Below are positions 33,795 to 48,061 of a stretch of DNA of 64,000 nt, piece by piece. The notes beneath the pieces are model-generated. The model saw nothing but the letters and a program-made list of their open reading frames with translations. It was not told the DNA's origin and did not search any database. This DNA is from Verticillium longisporum. Taxonomy: Eukaryota; Ascomycota; Sordariomycetes; Glomerellales; Plectosphaerellaceae. The stretch's first letter is position 1; each line of letters starts with the position of its first letter. Position numbers and translations under genes: made by a program. The stretch lies in assembly GCA_019188255.1 (NCBI GenBank), contig JAETXT010000001.1, positions 930,001 to 994,000 on the forward strand, written 5' to 3'.

Positions 33795-35155
33795 TCACCC
33801 AAACTTCTTCTCAAACTTCTTAAACATGCCGGTCATGCCCCTCTCCAACCGCCCAGCATTGGCCTCGAGCCGTCCCGTCGGCTCCTTCCGGCCCTTGTAC
33901 TTGTGCGCCTCGGCCTCGGTGGGCTGGTAGTGCTGCTGGTGCATCGCGTAGATGGACGTGTCAGGCTGCTGCTGCGGCTGGTGCGTGTAGGCGTACGACG
34001 AGTAGCCGCCCGTCGGGGGCGAGGCCTGCAGCGGGGGCGGCGAGGTCTCGGTATGGACGGGCGGTGTCGCGACTTGCTGCTGCTGCTGTTGCAGGGGCTG
34101 CTGTTGGGGCTGCGGACCGCCAGGGGGAGGCGGCGGCGGCGGCGGCGGCGGTTGGAACCCAGCAGCGGCGGCGTAGGCGGCGTTGAAGGGGCTCGCGACA
34201 ACAGCGGGCTGCACGGGCATGGTCTGCGAGCGCTGAAGGCCGGGCTGGGCGCCAAAGACCGAGGGCGGCGGGGGAAGGCCAGGGCTGGCGAGACCGGGCT
34301 GCTGGCCTGGGAGGAAGCCGGGAGGCGGAACGAAGCCGGGCGAGAAGGGCGCCTGGTTGTCGTAGGCTATGGCCTGGGCAAGGGGGTCGATGCCGTCATC
34401 GGGGGGCGGCGTCTTCTCGCGGTGACGGATGGTCTCGGGCGCAGCAGGGGCCGCGGGGTTGTAGGGGATGGGCGCATAGCTTGTCTGCGGCGCAGGCTCG
34501 TTGGACACGGCGGACAGAGGCGGCGCCTGAGGAATGGGAGCGACCTGGGCGGCAATGGGCGACGTGTACGTGGGATCGGTTATGGCGATGGTCTCGAGCT
34601 GCTGGACCACGGAGCTGGCGTCGGTGGGGTGCGGGGGAGGCGCCGGTTCCTCCTCGACGTCGACCTGCTGCTGAGGCAGAACCCGGCGGATGCCGTTCAG
34701 GAACTGCAGCGCGTCCTTTGTCGTCCAGAAATAAATGTCCAGGGAGTGAAGCGGGTAGTGGTACTTGTTCTGGTTGTGGGGGTCAAAGGTCGGGAGGTGC
34801 CACTCGTTGGGGTCACTGGCCTCTCCCACGGTCAGGGAGACGAGGCATTGGTGGCGGTAGGAGTATTTGACCTGCGTCTTGTCGAGGACTGTCTTGCGTC
34901 AGATGGGGTCCAGATCCGTCAGATAGCCAGCCACTTTGGCGGATGCGGATGGGCACACTTACAGCCGTCAAAGGAGTCCTGCTCTTCGGTGCCGGCCTTG
35001 TTCGCAATCTCGATGCGCGCGCGGCGGTCGTTGGCATTCTCAAAGAGGTAGACGTAGGAGCCCTTGTCGAAGCGGTGATGCGGCGGGCTGTGGTCGGGAG
35101 GACCGTAGAAGTAGTGGATGTCTCCAAAACTGCACAGGTGCTCGTGGTCAGCCAT
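33795..35155 (-). CDS. Conserved-looking Pro/Gln-rich protein
   Basis: Two exons, 35155-34963 and 34888-33795, with a 74-nt intron (GTAAGT donor), giving 428 residues. The first 135 residues look folded and well structured: FGDIHYFYGPPDHSPPHHRF, SYVYLFENANDRRARIEIAN and LDKTQVKYSYRHQCLVSL, then LDIYFWTTKDALQFLNGI. The rest is disordered, with runs of Pro (ten in a row) and Gln, and ends in a basic helix (RGMTGMFKKFEKKFG). This folded head plus Pro/Gln tail recurs in Pezizomycotina, to my memory, without a known role. The poly-Pro run could bind profilin, WW or SH3 domains (inference). No signal peptide; cytosolic or nuclear. Confidence 0.8.
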
Positions 35156-35174
35156 GGCCTTGGGTGTTCGGGTC

Positions 35175-35210
35175 GAGCAAGAGCAAGAGCAAGAGCAAGA
35201 GCAAGAGCAA
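35175..35210. repeat. Six GAGCAA tandem units
   Basis: Perfect 6-bp repeat, 36 bases, ending 20 bases from the start codon of the minus-strand gene, where it reads as a TTGCTC tract in the leader. Confidence 0.95.
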
Positions 35211-36197
35211 GAGGGTAAGCTCGCCAACTTACAGCGTCGCTACGTTTTCCTCGCCTGGGTGGTTCGCCATTGTCCTGCCAATGCCTGCTGCTCGCCAGAG
35301 GCGCAGCACAAAGGAGCCGAGGGACAAAGATAGAAACGGTCCGTCTTGGCTCTTTGAGTATTGGCTCTTTGAGAAAAAGACAGCCAGAGGCTGGGTGCCG
35401 CGCAGTTGTCCGACGAGCTGCTCAAGCTACCTGGCTCTCTACCCCGCCTTGTTGGTTTGGGGACGATACAGGCCTGGCTGCCGTTGGGAAGCTTTCGGGA
35501 TGTGCTTTCAGCGGCAGCAAGTCGCACAGAGCCGGACGCAAATAGCCTTGGGGGCTTCAGGGTTTCGCTCGCACAGCTTGGCAGCAGAGCAGCAGAGCAG
35601 CAGAGCGGCAGAAGAGGGAAACCCCACGAGGGATCTGATGAGGCCCGGCATGGCGGCGTTTATGTGCATATGGCTGGCGCAGGCGGTCGCAGCAAGGCCA
35701 GGCCGGGCGCTTATGGCATCTTCAGAGTGCACAGCAGCAACCAATGGTGAGGGGCAGACGCCTCGTCACGGGAATCGGGCTGCAGGCGCCATGCACGGGC
35801 CTCTGGGGCCTCTGGGAGAGCAATGACAGGACGCTGCCTTAGTCAGCGTCGGCCTGGGTCCAAATTTTTGGACATGGCTTCACGGCATGGAGCGACACGA
35901 GCCCATCCCGTTTCTGTGATACCCGCTACACGTCCTACGTTCTACGTCCTACGTCCCTCATCGTCGAGCCATTCACTTGGGGGAGACACAGCTACTGGAA
36001 GGCATTCTCATCCGTACCAAGTCGCGTCACCCATCTCCCGACCTCCTCCAACCGCTGACCGCCCGGCAGCCACCTCCTTTCCACCTGACAACCACCCACC
36101 GAACCACCCGACGACAGCGCCAGACTCGCAGCGCCCAAATAGCAGTCAGCAGCACCTCACAGCCCAGAAACCCCCCACCCCAGAGAAAGCCGCCAAG
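35211..36197. promoter_or_regulatory. Divergent promoter region upstream of uS8m
   Basis: Promoters of the Pro/Gln-rich gene (-) and uS8m (+). Contains a GCAGCAGA tandem repeat (35581-35612) and a short CCTACGT/TCTACGT repeat around 35933-35957. An in-frame extension upstream of the uS8m ATG is open but low in coding character. Confidence 0.5.
35581..35612. repeat. Four 8-bp GCAGCAGA units
   Basis: Three perfect units and a final GCGGCAGA. It lies in the gap between two divergent genes. Confidence 0.9.
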
Positions 36198-36686
36198 ATG
36201 GGCATCGGCAACGCCATCAACGCCTGCGCGCACCTCAACAACGTCGCCAACGCCCGCCTCGGCCTGACCTCGCTGCCCGCGACCAAGGTGAACCTCGCGC
36301 TGGCCCTGGCGCTGCACCGCGCGGGCTTCATCGCCTCGGTGCACCGCGGCGGGCCCCAGCCGCCGACGCCGCAGGAGCTCGCCGCGCCGCCGGCCCCCGC
36401 GACGCACGCCAACGCCGCGACGCGCCGCCTCTGGCTCGGCATGAAGTACTGGAACAACGAGCCCGTGCTGCGCAAGATGACGACCGTCACCAAGCCCAAG
36501 CGGCCCATCCACATCAAGGCCATTGACCTGCACCGCGTCGTCCGCGGCTTCGCCAGCAAGGACGGCCTCGTCAAGGGCCTGCAGCTCGGCGAGTGCATCT
36601 TCCTCATGACCGACCAGGGCATGATGGAGGGCCGCGAGGCCTTGAGCAGGAATATGGGCGGCATTGTGCTCTGCCGTGCCCGCTAG
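36198..36686 (+). CDS. MRPS8: Mitochondrial ribosomal protein uS8m
   Basis: Single exon, 162 residues from ATG 36198. It is the mitochondrial homologue of bacterial S8, which binds the central domain of small-subunit rRNA. Matches to yeast Mrps8 are easy to see: NACAHLNNVANARLGLTSLP near the start, RRLWLGMKYWNNEPVL in the middle and the C-terminal GGIVLCRAR (yeast GEVLCRVK). Yeast Mrps8 is 155 residues. The frame is open upstream but the chosen Met aligns with family starts; a short uncleaved presequence is normal for S8 in fungi. Confidence 0.93.
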   Translation: MGIGNAINACAHLNNVANARLGLTSLPATKVNLALALALHRAGFIASVHRGGPQPPTPQELAAPPAPATHANAATRRLWLGMKYWNNEPVLRKMTTVTKPKRPIHIKAIDLHRVVRGFASKDGLVKGLQLGECIFLMTDQGMMEGREALSRNMGGIVLCRAR

Positions 36687-37305
36687 GCTGGCGGACCGTT
36701 TCTCGAACCACCGAGGGGACGGATGGCTTGCTTTGGAGAAGGGGGGAGAAAAGGAAAAAAATGCGGCGAGCATGTTTGAATAGCGGCCTGGAGAGCCCAG
36801 GCAGGCCCTCATCTGTTGGGGAGCCCCAGGGAGGAGACCGATGGCAGAGGCCGGCCGCCGGATAGAGGCCTGGCCGTTGTATCCTGTATCATATTTGTAC
36901 TGACACCAACGAACATGTCAAATACCACTTCATGACAAACCTTGCCTTCTTGCCCTTGACCACCTCTCCCCTCCGACGTTTTGACTCGAGCGAGCACTTG
37001 TGCTCGACGACATCTATCCTGCACGGACAAAGACACAGTATGGACACAGTTTTGATTTCCTAGACTATCCCTACACTATCAAAATCCATGTTCGTTGTCC
37101 AAGCCAAATGCGCTGACGAACCGCTTCGTGCGCCCTCTGCCGCATGCGCCTTGGTTCGCGACCAGGTATCTAACAAAACCCCCCTCTCTAATAGAAACAA
37201 ACAGACCAGCAGCACGCCCTGGACACCCACCAAGCAGAGGCTGGCCGCCACGTCGATTGTGGCTTACACCACAAGCATCGCCGTGTGAGACGAGCGCCGC
37301 GAATG
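36687..37305. other. Convergent intergenic region
   Basis: 3' UTRs of uS8m (+) and the disordered protein gene (-). Nothing else supported. Confidence 0.5.
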
Positions 37306-39569
37306 CTAGTTTGCCGCGGTCTCAGCGACGGGCTTCTGTGCAGCCTCTTCCTTCGTGGGCCCGTCGACGGGGCTGACCTCATCGACCTCAATACTCTCAT
37401 CGACAGCCTGAATCTCCGACGCCTTCGCTGCTGGCGACTCGGCCGTGGCGTCCGTGATCGCGAGACTCTCCAGCACCTTGCCGACATCCTCAACGTCAGC
37501 GGCCTCTGTAGCGTCCTTCTCCACAATGGCCTTGGCCTCGGGCGTTGACAGGTCAGGGGGCGGCGTGATGGTGTCGAGAATGACGGGTTCCTTCGGCTCC
37601 TCGTCGTCCTCGACAACCGCGATCGCCTCGACGGGAGCGTCCTCGACAGCAGGCAGGACCTCGGCCGCATCTTCTGCAGCGGGAGATGTCTCGGCAGAGG
37701 CAGAAGCAGGCTCGCTCTCAGGGACAGCCTCTTCTGTCGCGTTATCCGTCTTGCCATCAGCCTCCACATCGGCAGCCGTCTCCTCGGCCGCGGCTTCCTC
37801 AAGCTCGGGCTCCTCGACAACGGTAGGCTCAAGCTCGAGCTCCTTGGCCGGCTCAGCCTCCACCCTCGCAGGGCTGGCCTCGGCAGGCTCCTCGACGCCC
37901 GCTGCAGCCGCCACACTGATGGCGTCCTCGGCCGTCTCGACGAGGGCCACTTGTTCGGCGTCAGCAATCTTCTTCTGTCCCGGGCTCCCCGTGGTGGCAA
38001 ATGCAGGCTGGCCAATCTTCTTCCGCCCGCTGGCCGTCGTCGAGGTGCTGGCCTTGGTGGAGCTCGCGTCCTTCTTGGGCGCGGCCTTGCGTGGCGGTGT
38101 AATGGGCACCTTGTCGCTGAGCTTGGAGCTCGAGCTCTGCGTCGGCCTCATCATGCGAGCGAGGAAACCTTCGTCCACCTCCCGCTCCTTCTTGGTGACG
38201 GGGTGATCTTGGGCCTTTTTGGGAGGCGGGCCGAGGCTGGGTCTCGACTGGTTAATGCTGGAGCGTTGCTTTCGAAGCGTCTTGGTGGTCGCCGTGGCGT
38301 TGGTGGCCGTCGTCGACACGCTCGACCGACTCGTGGGGCGGGCAATCTTGGAATGCGAGGCCGATGCCGCCGTGGGCGCCATCAAGGAAGACGGCAGGTT
38401 CACCGGTCGAGTGGGGGACTTGACCTTGGGCTTGACGAACCCTGTGCTGCCCGAGGACGAGATCGATACGGGAGCGGGTGTGGCCTTTTTCGCGGCCGAC
38501 GCCGATGTGCCGGCTCTGGTGGCAGTCCTCGCCGTGGTAGTGGCTGGCTTGGAAGTCGTGCCCTTGTCGACAGGCTTCTTGACCGGCTCCCGGGTCGTCT
38601 TGGTAGCTTGGGTGGCGCCTGCGGCCCGGGGGAGGCTGGTCGGGGTTTTGGGAAGGGCGGGCGACTTGGCTGGTGCTTTTGTCGTCGTCTTTGTGGTCTG
38701 AAGTCTGCTCGGAAGCTGTCGGGTAGGTGATTTGGCACCCGTCTTGGTGGTGGCGGTGGTAGCCTTGGCTGCCTTGTCGGTTGAGATGGCCGACAGGTTG
38801 GATGGCGGCTTTTCTGTAGGATCTGCTGGGAGAAGCTTGGGGGTTGGTGTTTCGACGTCCATATGTTTGTCCGGGTTGTGGCTGGGACGGTCGGTTACCG
38901 CTCCCAATAGCTTGGTCGAATCGCCATTGGTGCCATTGGCTCCGTGGGACGACGTGGTCGTCTCTGGGGCCCGTGGCGATTCAGGAATGGGCTCGGTGAA
39001 TGCCATGGTCCTTTCTGAAAAGGCCGAAACACTGCCTTCTTCCGTGTTGACGCTGAGGCGTCGTCGTGACAAGCTGCGCGTGGAACCGTCGTCGCTGGGG
39101 TCCCGTCTCAGTCCTATGCGGCCGTCTTTTTCTTGGACAGCAATGAAGTTTGTGCGAACTTTGGAGAGAGGTCGGGGAGGCGTCTCGGATCGAGCTGGAG
39201 AACGAGGTCATATGTTAGCTAGGTCGATCATCAACCAGGGGGGGTTGCGAGCGGCGTCGATTGACAAGTCAGTGACGTAAGGCCCCGATTTTTGAAGCGG
39301 TGAAGAGAGTCAAAAGCAGCAGCTGTGTTTAGCTCTTGGAGTGCTTGGGGGGCCGGGCAAAGTCTCCCGTGGGTGACGACGGTTTGGTGGTAGCGGTAGG
39401 GGCAGCGGCAGCGGCCAGCTGGGCGGGCTCAAAGGGGGAAGGTTGTGTCTTGGGGCGTGCACGTACTTGACGAGTCTCCTGGTGACCTTCCACGATCGAG
39501 TCCTCTCTCTGGCGGGCTCGCGTCCTGCTTCTGCTCGAACATGGCCCGGAGGTTCTTGACACCCGACAT
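37306..39569 (-). CDS. Disordered protein with MSGVKNLRAMFE N-terminus
   Basis: Two exons, 39569-39467 and 39194-37306, across a 272-nt intron (GTACGT donor, GCTAAC branch, CCAG acceptor); 663 residues. The short first exon gives MSGVKNLRAMFEQKQD, then SPPERG and RSPGDS; the second begins RSETPPRPLSKVRTNF and IAVQEKDGRIGLRRD. This N-terminal pattern recurs in Pezizomycotina, to my memory, ahead of a long disordered body. Here the body has a Thr/Lys/Pro/Ala-rich basic half (microtubule-associated-protein-like composition) with one short conserved-looking piece, REVDEGFLARMMRPTQSS, and an acidic Glu/Ala-rich C-terminal half. Missing the first exon would lose the conserved start. Function unknown; a cytoskeletal or scaffolding role is a guess from composition. 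Confidence 0.8.
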
Positions 39570-43196
<3,627 letters not shown>

Positions 43197-45651
43197 TTAT
43201 TTCGTCCGCTTTGCATCTAGCTCCTTCTCGTACTTGGCAATGAGCTCCTTCCTACACGCACGACGTGGTCAGCACTTGAACAAATCATACCAGCAAGACG
43301 AGGGGAAGAAAACGTACTGCAGGTGGGGTGGCGCGGGAGCATAGTGGCTGAATTCCATGCCGAACTCGCCCTTGCCCTGCGTGGCGGCGCGCAGCTGCGA
43401 GCTGAAGCCGAACATGGAGTTGAGCGAGCAGTCGCAGATGAGGGTGAAGTCCTCGGTGCCAATCTCCGTGTCGATGATGGTGGCGCTGCGCTTGTTCATG
43501 AGCATGAGGATGCTGCCCTGGAACTCGTTGGGCGCCGTAATGGTCGTCTTCATGAGGGGCTCGAGCACCTGGCCGCCGGCGTCGATAAAGGCCTTCTTGA
43601 ACGCCATCTGCGTGGCGAGGTTGAAGGCGTGGTCGGACGAATCGGTAACGTGCGTGGAGCCGTCGTTGACAACCATGTGCGTGCCGATGACCCTGTGGCC
43701 CAGCAGGGGCCGCGCGTGACCGACTCCTCGAAACCCTTGGCGCATGCGGAGAGGTACTTGTCGGGGATGGTACCGCCGACAACCTTCTCCTCGAACAGGT
43801 TGGCCTCGGGGTCCGTGTGGGGCTCGAGGAAACCGGCAACACGAGCGTAGTCACCGGGACCACCGGACTGGCGCTTGAAGAGGTAGTCGTAGTCGACGTG
43901 GCGGGAGACGGTCTCGCGGTAGGCGACACGGGGCTGGCCCGTGACGCAGTCGCACTTGTACTCACGGCGGAGACGCTCGACGTAAATCTCGAGATGCAGT
44001 TCGCCCATGCCGGAAATAATGGTTTCCTCACTCTCCTCGTCAACATGGAGACGGAACGTGGGGTCCTCGCGCTGGAAACGGTTCATGGCCTTGCTGAAGT
44101 TGTCGGCATCGGCGCTGCGCTTGGGCTTGATCGACAGCGACATGACGGCGTCGGGCACGAACATGGACGTCATGGTGTAGGGGAGGCCACCGTCGGTAAA
44201 TGTGTCACCGGAAGCACAGTCAACGCCGAAAACGGCGCAGATTTCACCGGCACCAATCTCGTTGACGTCCTCCATCTCGTTGGAGTGCATGCGCACGATA
44301 CGGGGATGCGGACCTTTTTGTCGGTGCGAGAGTTGAACAGGTAGGAACCCTTCTTGAGCTTGCCTTGGTAGACGCGGATGTAGGTCAGCTGGCCGTAATT
44401 GTTCTCCTCGAGCTTGAAGGCGAGGCCGACAAAGGGAAGCGAGTTGTAGGGCACCAGCTTGACCTCCTTCTCGTCCTTGGACTTGTCGAGGGCCTTGTTG
44501 GTGATTTCACCGGGGTTGGGCAGGTAGTCGCAGACAGCATCCAGCACGGGCTGGATACCCTTGTTAGCGAGAGCAGATCCCATGAGGACAGGCGTGAACT
44601 TGAGGGCGATGGTGGCACGGCGGATGGCGGCCTTGATCTGCGCAGTCGTGGGGACCTGCTCTTCAAGGAAGATCTCGGCAATCTCGTCGTCGACGTCAGC
44701 CAGCTTCTCGATGAGCTCCTGGCGCTTCTCCTCGACCTGTTGCTTGAGCTGGGGAGGGATCACGTCGGTGCGCTTGACGTCGAGGCCACGGGCACCCTCA
44801 AAGTAGATGGCCTGCATGTCGACAATGTCAATGACACCCTCGTGCTCGTCTTCCAGTCCGATGGGCACCTGAATGGCAGCAGCGGGAATCTTGAGCTTCT
44901 TGTTGATCTGTTCGACGGCTTTCCAGGGGTTGGAGCCCACACGGTCCATCTTGTTCACGAAGCTGAGACGGGGAATGTCGTAGCGCTTCATTTGTCGATC
45001 CACGGTGATGGTCTGACTCTGCACACCACTGACGGCACACAGGATCATGACGGCACCATCAAGAACGCGCAGAGCGCGCTCGACCTCAATGGTGAAGTCG
45101 ATATGTCCGGGAGTGTCGATGATGTTGACATGATACGTTTCTTCTTTTCCATTCTCCACCTTCTTCCAGTCGGCAAAGGTAGCAGCCGACTGAATGGTGA
45201 TGCCCTTCTCTCGCTCGAGGTCCATAGAGTCCATCTTGGCGCCGGCACCATCCTTGCCACGGACTTCGTGAATCGAGTTGATGCGACCAGTGTAGAAGAG
45301 CACACGCTCTGTGCATGTTGTCTTTCCGCTGTCGATGTGGGCCGCGATGCCAATGTTTCGTACTCGGGAAAGTCGATGGGCTTCTTCGGGGGACATACGC
45401 GCGAGGACAGCGTCGGGCGTGAGGGCGTCAGAGTTATTCTGGGCCATCTTGAGGGCCTCCTGGGCGGCCTCGCTGGATCGGAACCTCGTCGTCTGGGTGA
45501 AGGTCCGCCTGGCCTCGATCTGGCAGACAGCCCCTGAAGGGGTGGATCTGGTGTTGAAGGCAATGCTGAAGCATCGCGCTCCTCGGGCCTGAGACGTTGC
45601 GCCCACGAAAAGGCCGCCATTCGGCACTCTGAGAGCCCTTGAAGCCCTCAT
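43197..45651 (-). CDS. MEF1: Mitochondrial elongation factor G1, two frameshifts
   Basis: Exons 45651-43318 and 43251-43197 (66-nt intron, GTACGT donor); 796 residues after correcting two one-base gaps. Mef1 is the GTPase that translocates tRNA and mRNA on mitochondrial ribosomes. It has an Arg/Ser/Thr-rich presequence, G1 [14 protein letters not shown]3 DTPGHIDF, G4 NKMD, domain II ([20 protein letters not shown]), domain IV (QPRVAYRE) and the end [10 protein letters not shown]. The ATG at 45651 is preferred to the non-ATG extension. The frame breaks at a G4 run 44302-44305, where a fifth base restores [17 protein letters not shown], and at G4 43706-43709, where it restores [20 protein letters not shown]. 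Both flanks match EF-G, so the gene is probably intact in the organism. Confidence 0.95.
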
Positions 45652-46670
45652 CGTGGCCAATGGGGGGGATTATGGGAAGGGAAAATGGACGAGAAGGAAA
45701 CTCGTTACAGATTGACCAGGGCCATCGAAATAGACTGATGAAGCGATGCGATAGCACATGGAGGGAAACTTTTTTAGCTGACGGTTGATTGGAGGAGCCG
45801 CGCAGTCACGTGGGTTCGTGTCTTCCATGTTCCTGACTAAGGCTCGGCCCGCCTCAGATTTGAGTCAAGCAGCTTCCGACGTGTGCCTTCTTTCGCTCAC
45901 CCATGTAACATACTCTCACCTGCTCCTCAGATTCACAGCTGAGTTTGTTGTATCAGTGCTCTGCAAGCAAGCCACTTGGTGGCTTTGAGTACGTGGACCC
46001 TCCGTCTCGAATATGCATAAGAAGTGCACCGCATGAACGTCTCTCGTTGCCGAAACCTTGAAGGGAAACCTTGGAGCAAGCAACGCCGTATACTACGGTC
46101 GGGAGCATGTGTTATTCTAGGAGATGAGAGATGGTTTTGTTCCGACATTTGCAGAAGCTCTGCAGCTACATCAGCCTCTTCCAGCCACGCCACAGGAAGC
46201 CATGTCCCTCAAGCAAGCATTTTCAGGTAGTTTGAAATGGTCTCGAAACAATATCTTTCAGTTGGGCCTTGCTCTGGCGATTATCCCAATTCGGAGGCTG
46301 AGCAGACAATGTGACCCACGGGCTGCTACTACATCGCACACGCACCATTGTTCGTAATCATTTGCCTTGATGTACAATTCTTCCAAGCCCGCAAGCCACA
46401 GTCATCACCAACCAGCCCAGCCAGCCTTGGGCGCCGCGGTGGCTTCGTTGATCAATCGATGCGTCAAGGCAGTAGGCCAATATGAGCGCTACCCGACAAG
46501 ATGGAGTGTTCATGAAATGGAGTATTCATGACATGTCTGATCCATGACATTATCCCATATATTGACGGCAGGCCGAAGTGATTCTTCCTCTCGCAGGTTG
46601 TGTGACCGAAGATCGGCAACCTCTCCTTTGTGGCCAGTGCTTGAGTCTCTCCACGTCAAACCGTCCTGCA
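45652..46670. other. Divergent intergenic region
   Basis: Promoters of MEF1 (-) and the aspartyl protease (+). Short open frames only, no feature recognised. Confidence 0.45.
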
Positions 46671-48061
46671 ATGCAGAAAGCCCTCACCCTCATCCTGTGC
46701 CAGGTTATGCTAGCCGGTGCACAGGACGGAGTCGTGTACTTGGATATTGAAAGGAAGGTAGTCGATTACGAGCCTAGCTTACAACGTCGATATAATCCAA
46801 CCATCGAAAGCAGTGTGACCAACGGCCACATTGGCTACTTCACAAAGGTCAAGATAGGAACGCCGGGCCAGGAACTGTCACTGCATCTGGATACTGGGAG
46901 CGCCGACCTTTGGGTGCCTTACACGTCAGCCAAAATTTGTCGAGTAAAAGGAGCGAGCAACTGCAAGCTCGGGACTTGTAAGTGCGGCGCCCTAGAGCTT
47001 GATGTGATAGCATCACTGACGCCATGTGGCCAGATAATCCGCTCAAGTCACTCACATATCGCCTTGCCGCACCGGATAAGTTCAAGATCGCGTACCTCGA
47101 CCAAAGCTCGGCTTCGGGTGACTACTTCGAGGACACTGTCGAGATCGGTGGTACCAGGGTCTCAAGTCTGGGCATGGGCCTTGCCAGACAGTCAACCGTG
47201 CCATATGGACTTGCCGGCATCGGATACCACCATAATGTCGCATTGCAGACCTGGGGAAACATTTACGACAACTTGCCCGTACGCATGCAGAGGTTAGGAC
47301 TCATCAAAACGGTGGCCTACAGTCTCTGGCTCAATAACCTGGGTGAGCTGCGTATCCCCTACAGCAATTCATGAAGCCGACCCGAGCTGACTTACCTTCA
47401 AGACGCCGCAGGCGGTAGTCTCTTGTTTGGCGGCATTGACACTGAAAAGTACGTTGGGAACCTCTAAGTGGTGACGGTGATGAAGATCCACCTGGGAAAA
47501 TACGACTACTTCGGAGTTGCCATGGCTGGTATCAGTGTAGGGCGTGGGAATCATGACTTGTCGCTGCCCTGTCACGAGTGCTCGATCCGCGCAGTGCTCG
47601 ACAGCGGCGCGACGCTGAGCTTCCTCCCCAATGACCTAGCACACGCCATGTGGGAAGAAGCTGGCGCCAAGTGGTCAAGTAACCTCAAGGCACCTATGCT
47701 GCCATGCTCGCGCGCAAGAGGTCGGGGAAAGTTTGCGTTCCATTTTGGAGATGACCGAGGGCCGACGATCGAAGTCGGAATAAGCGAGCTTGTGATTGAT
47801 TCAACGAAGTGGCCCAACGCCAGCGGCAAGCCTCTTATCGGGGGTGAAGGAAGTCCGTGGAAGGGGCTGCGTCTCTGCCAGTTCGGGATACGAAATCAAA
47901 CACGGCCACCTTATATCCTAGGAGATTCATTCCTGAGGTCAGCGTACCTGGTGCACGATCTTGTCAACCACGAGGTTGGGATGGCGGAGACCCTATTCAA
48001 TGCAACAAGATCGGGAATCACGCCGTTCCCGTCTTATGGGGCTCGTATCCCGGTTAATTGA
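46671..48061 (+). CDS. Secreted aspartyl protease with in-frame TAA
   Basis: Exons 46671-46977, 47034-47342 and 47403-48061 (introns 56 and 60 nt) total 425 codons. A pepsin-family (A1) protease with a signal peptide (LTLILCQVMLAGA). Both catalytic motifs are present: HLDTGSADLW (Asp74) and LDSGATLSFLP (Asp272). Other family marks: the first intron joins CKLGTYNP, then LAAPDKFKIAYLDQSSASGD, LLFGGIDTEKYVG, and YILGDSFLRSAYLVHDL near the end. Codon 227 (47465-47467) is TAA, right after EKYVGNL and before VVTVMKIH; a Gln codon CAA would differ by one base. Splicing sites that skip it are absent. With the stop, the second catalytic Asp is lost and the enzyme would be dead. Upstream ATG choices are poor. 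Homologues often have a Ser/Thr-rich GPI tail; here the protein ends soon after the catalytic fold. Confidence 0.85.

Noticed and set aside
43817..45537. Plus-strand frames of 175 and 390 codons opposite MEF1
   Set aside because: Antisense shadows of a conserved EF-G gene.
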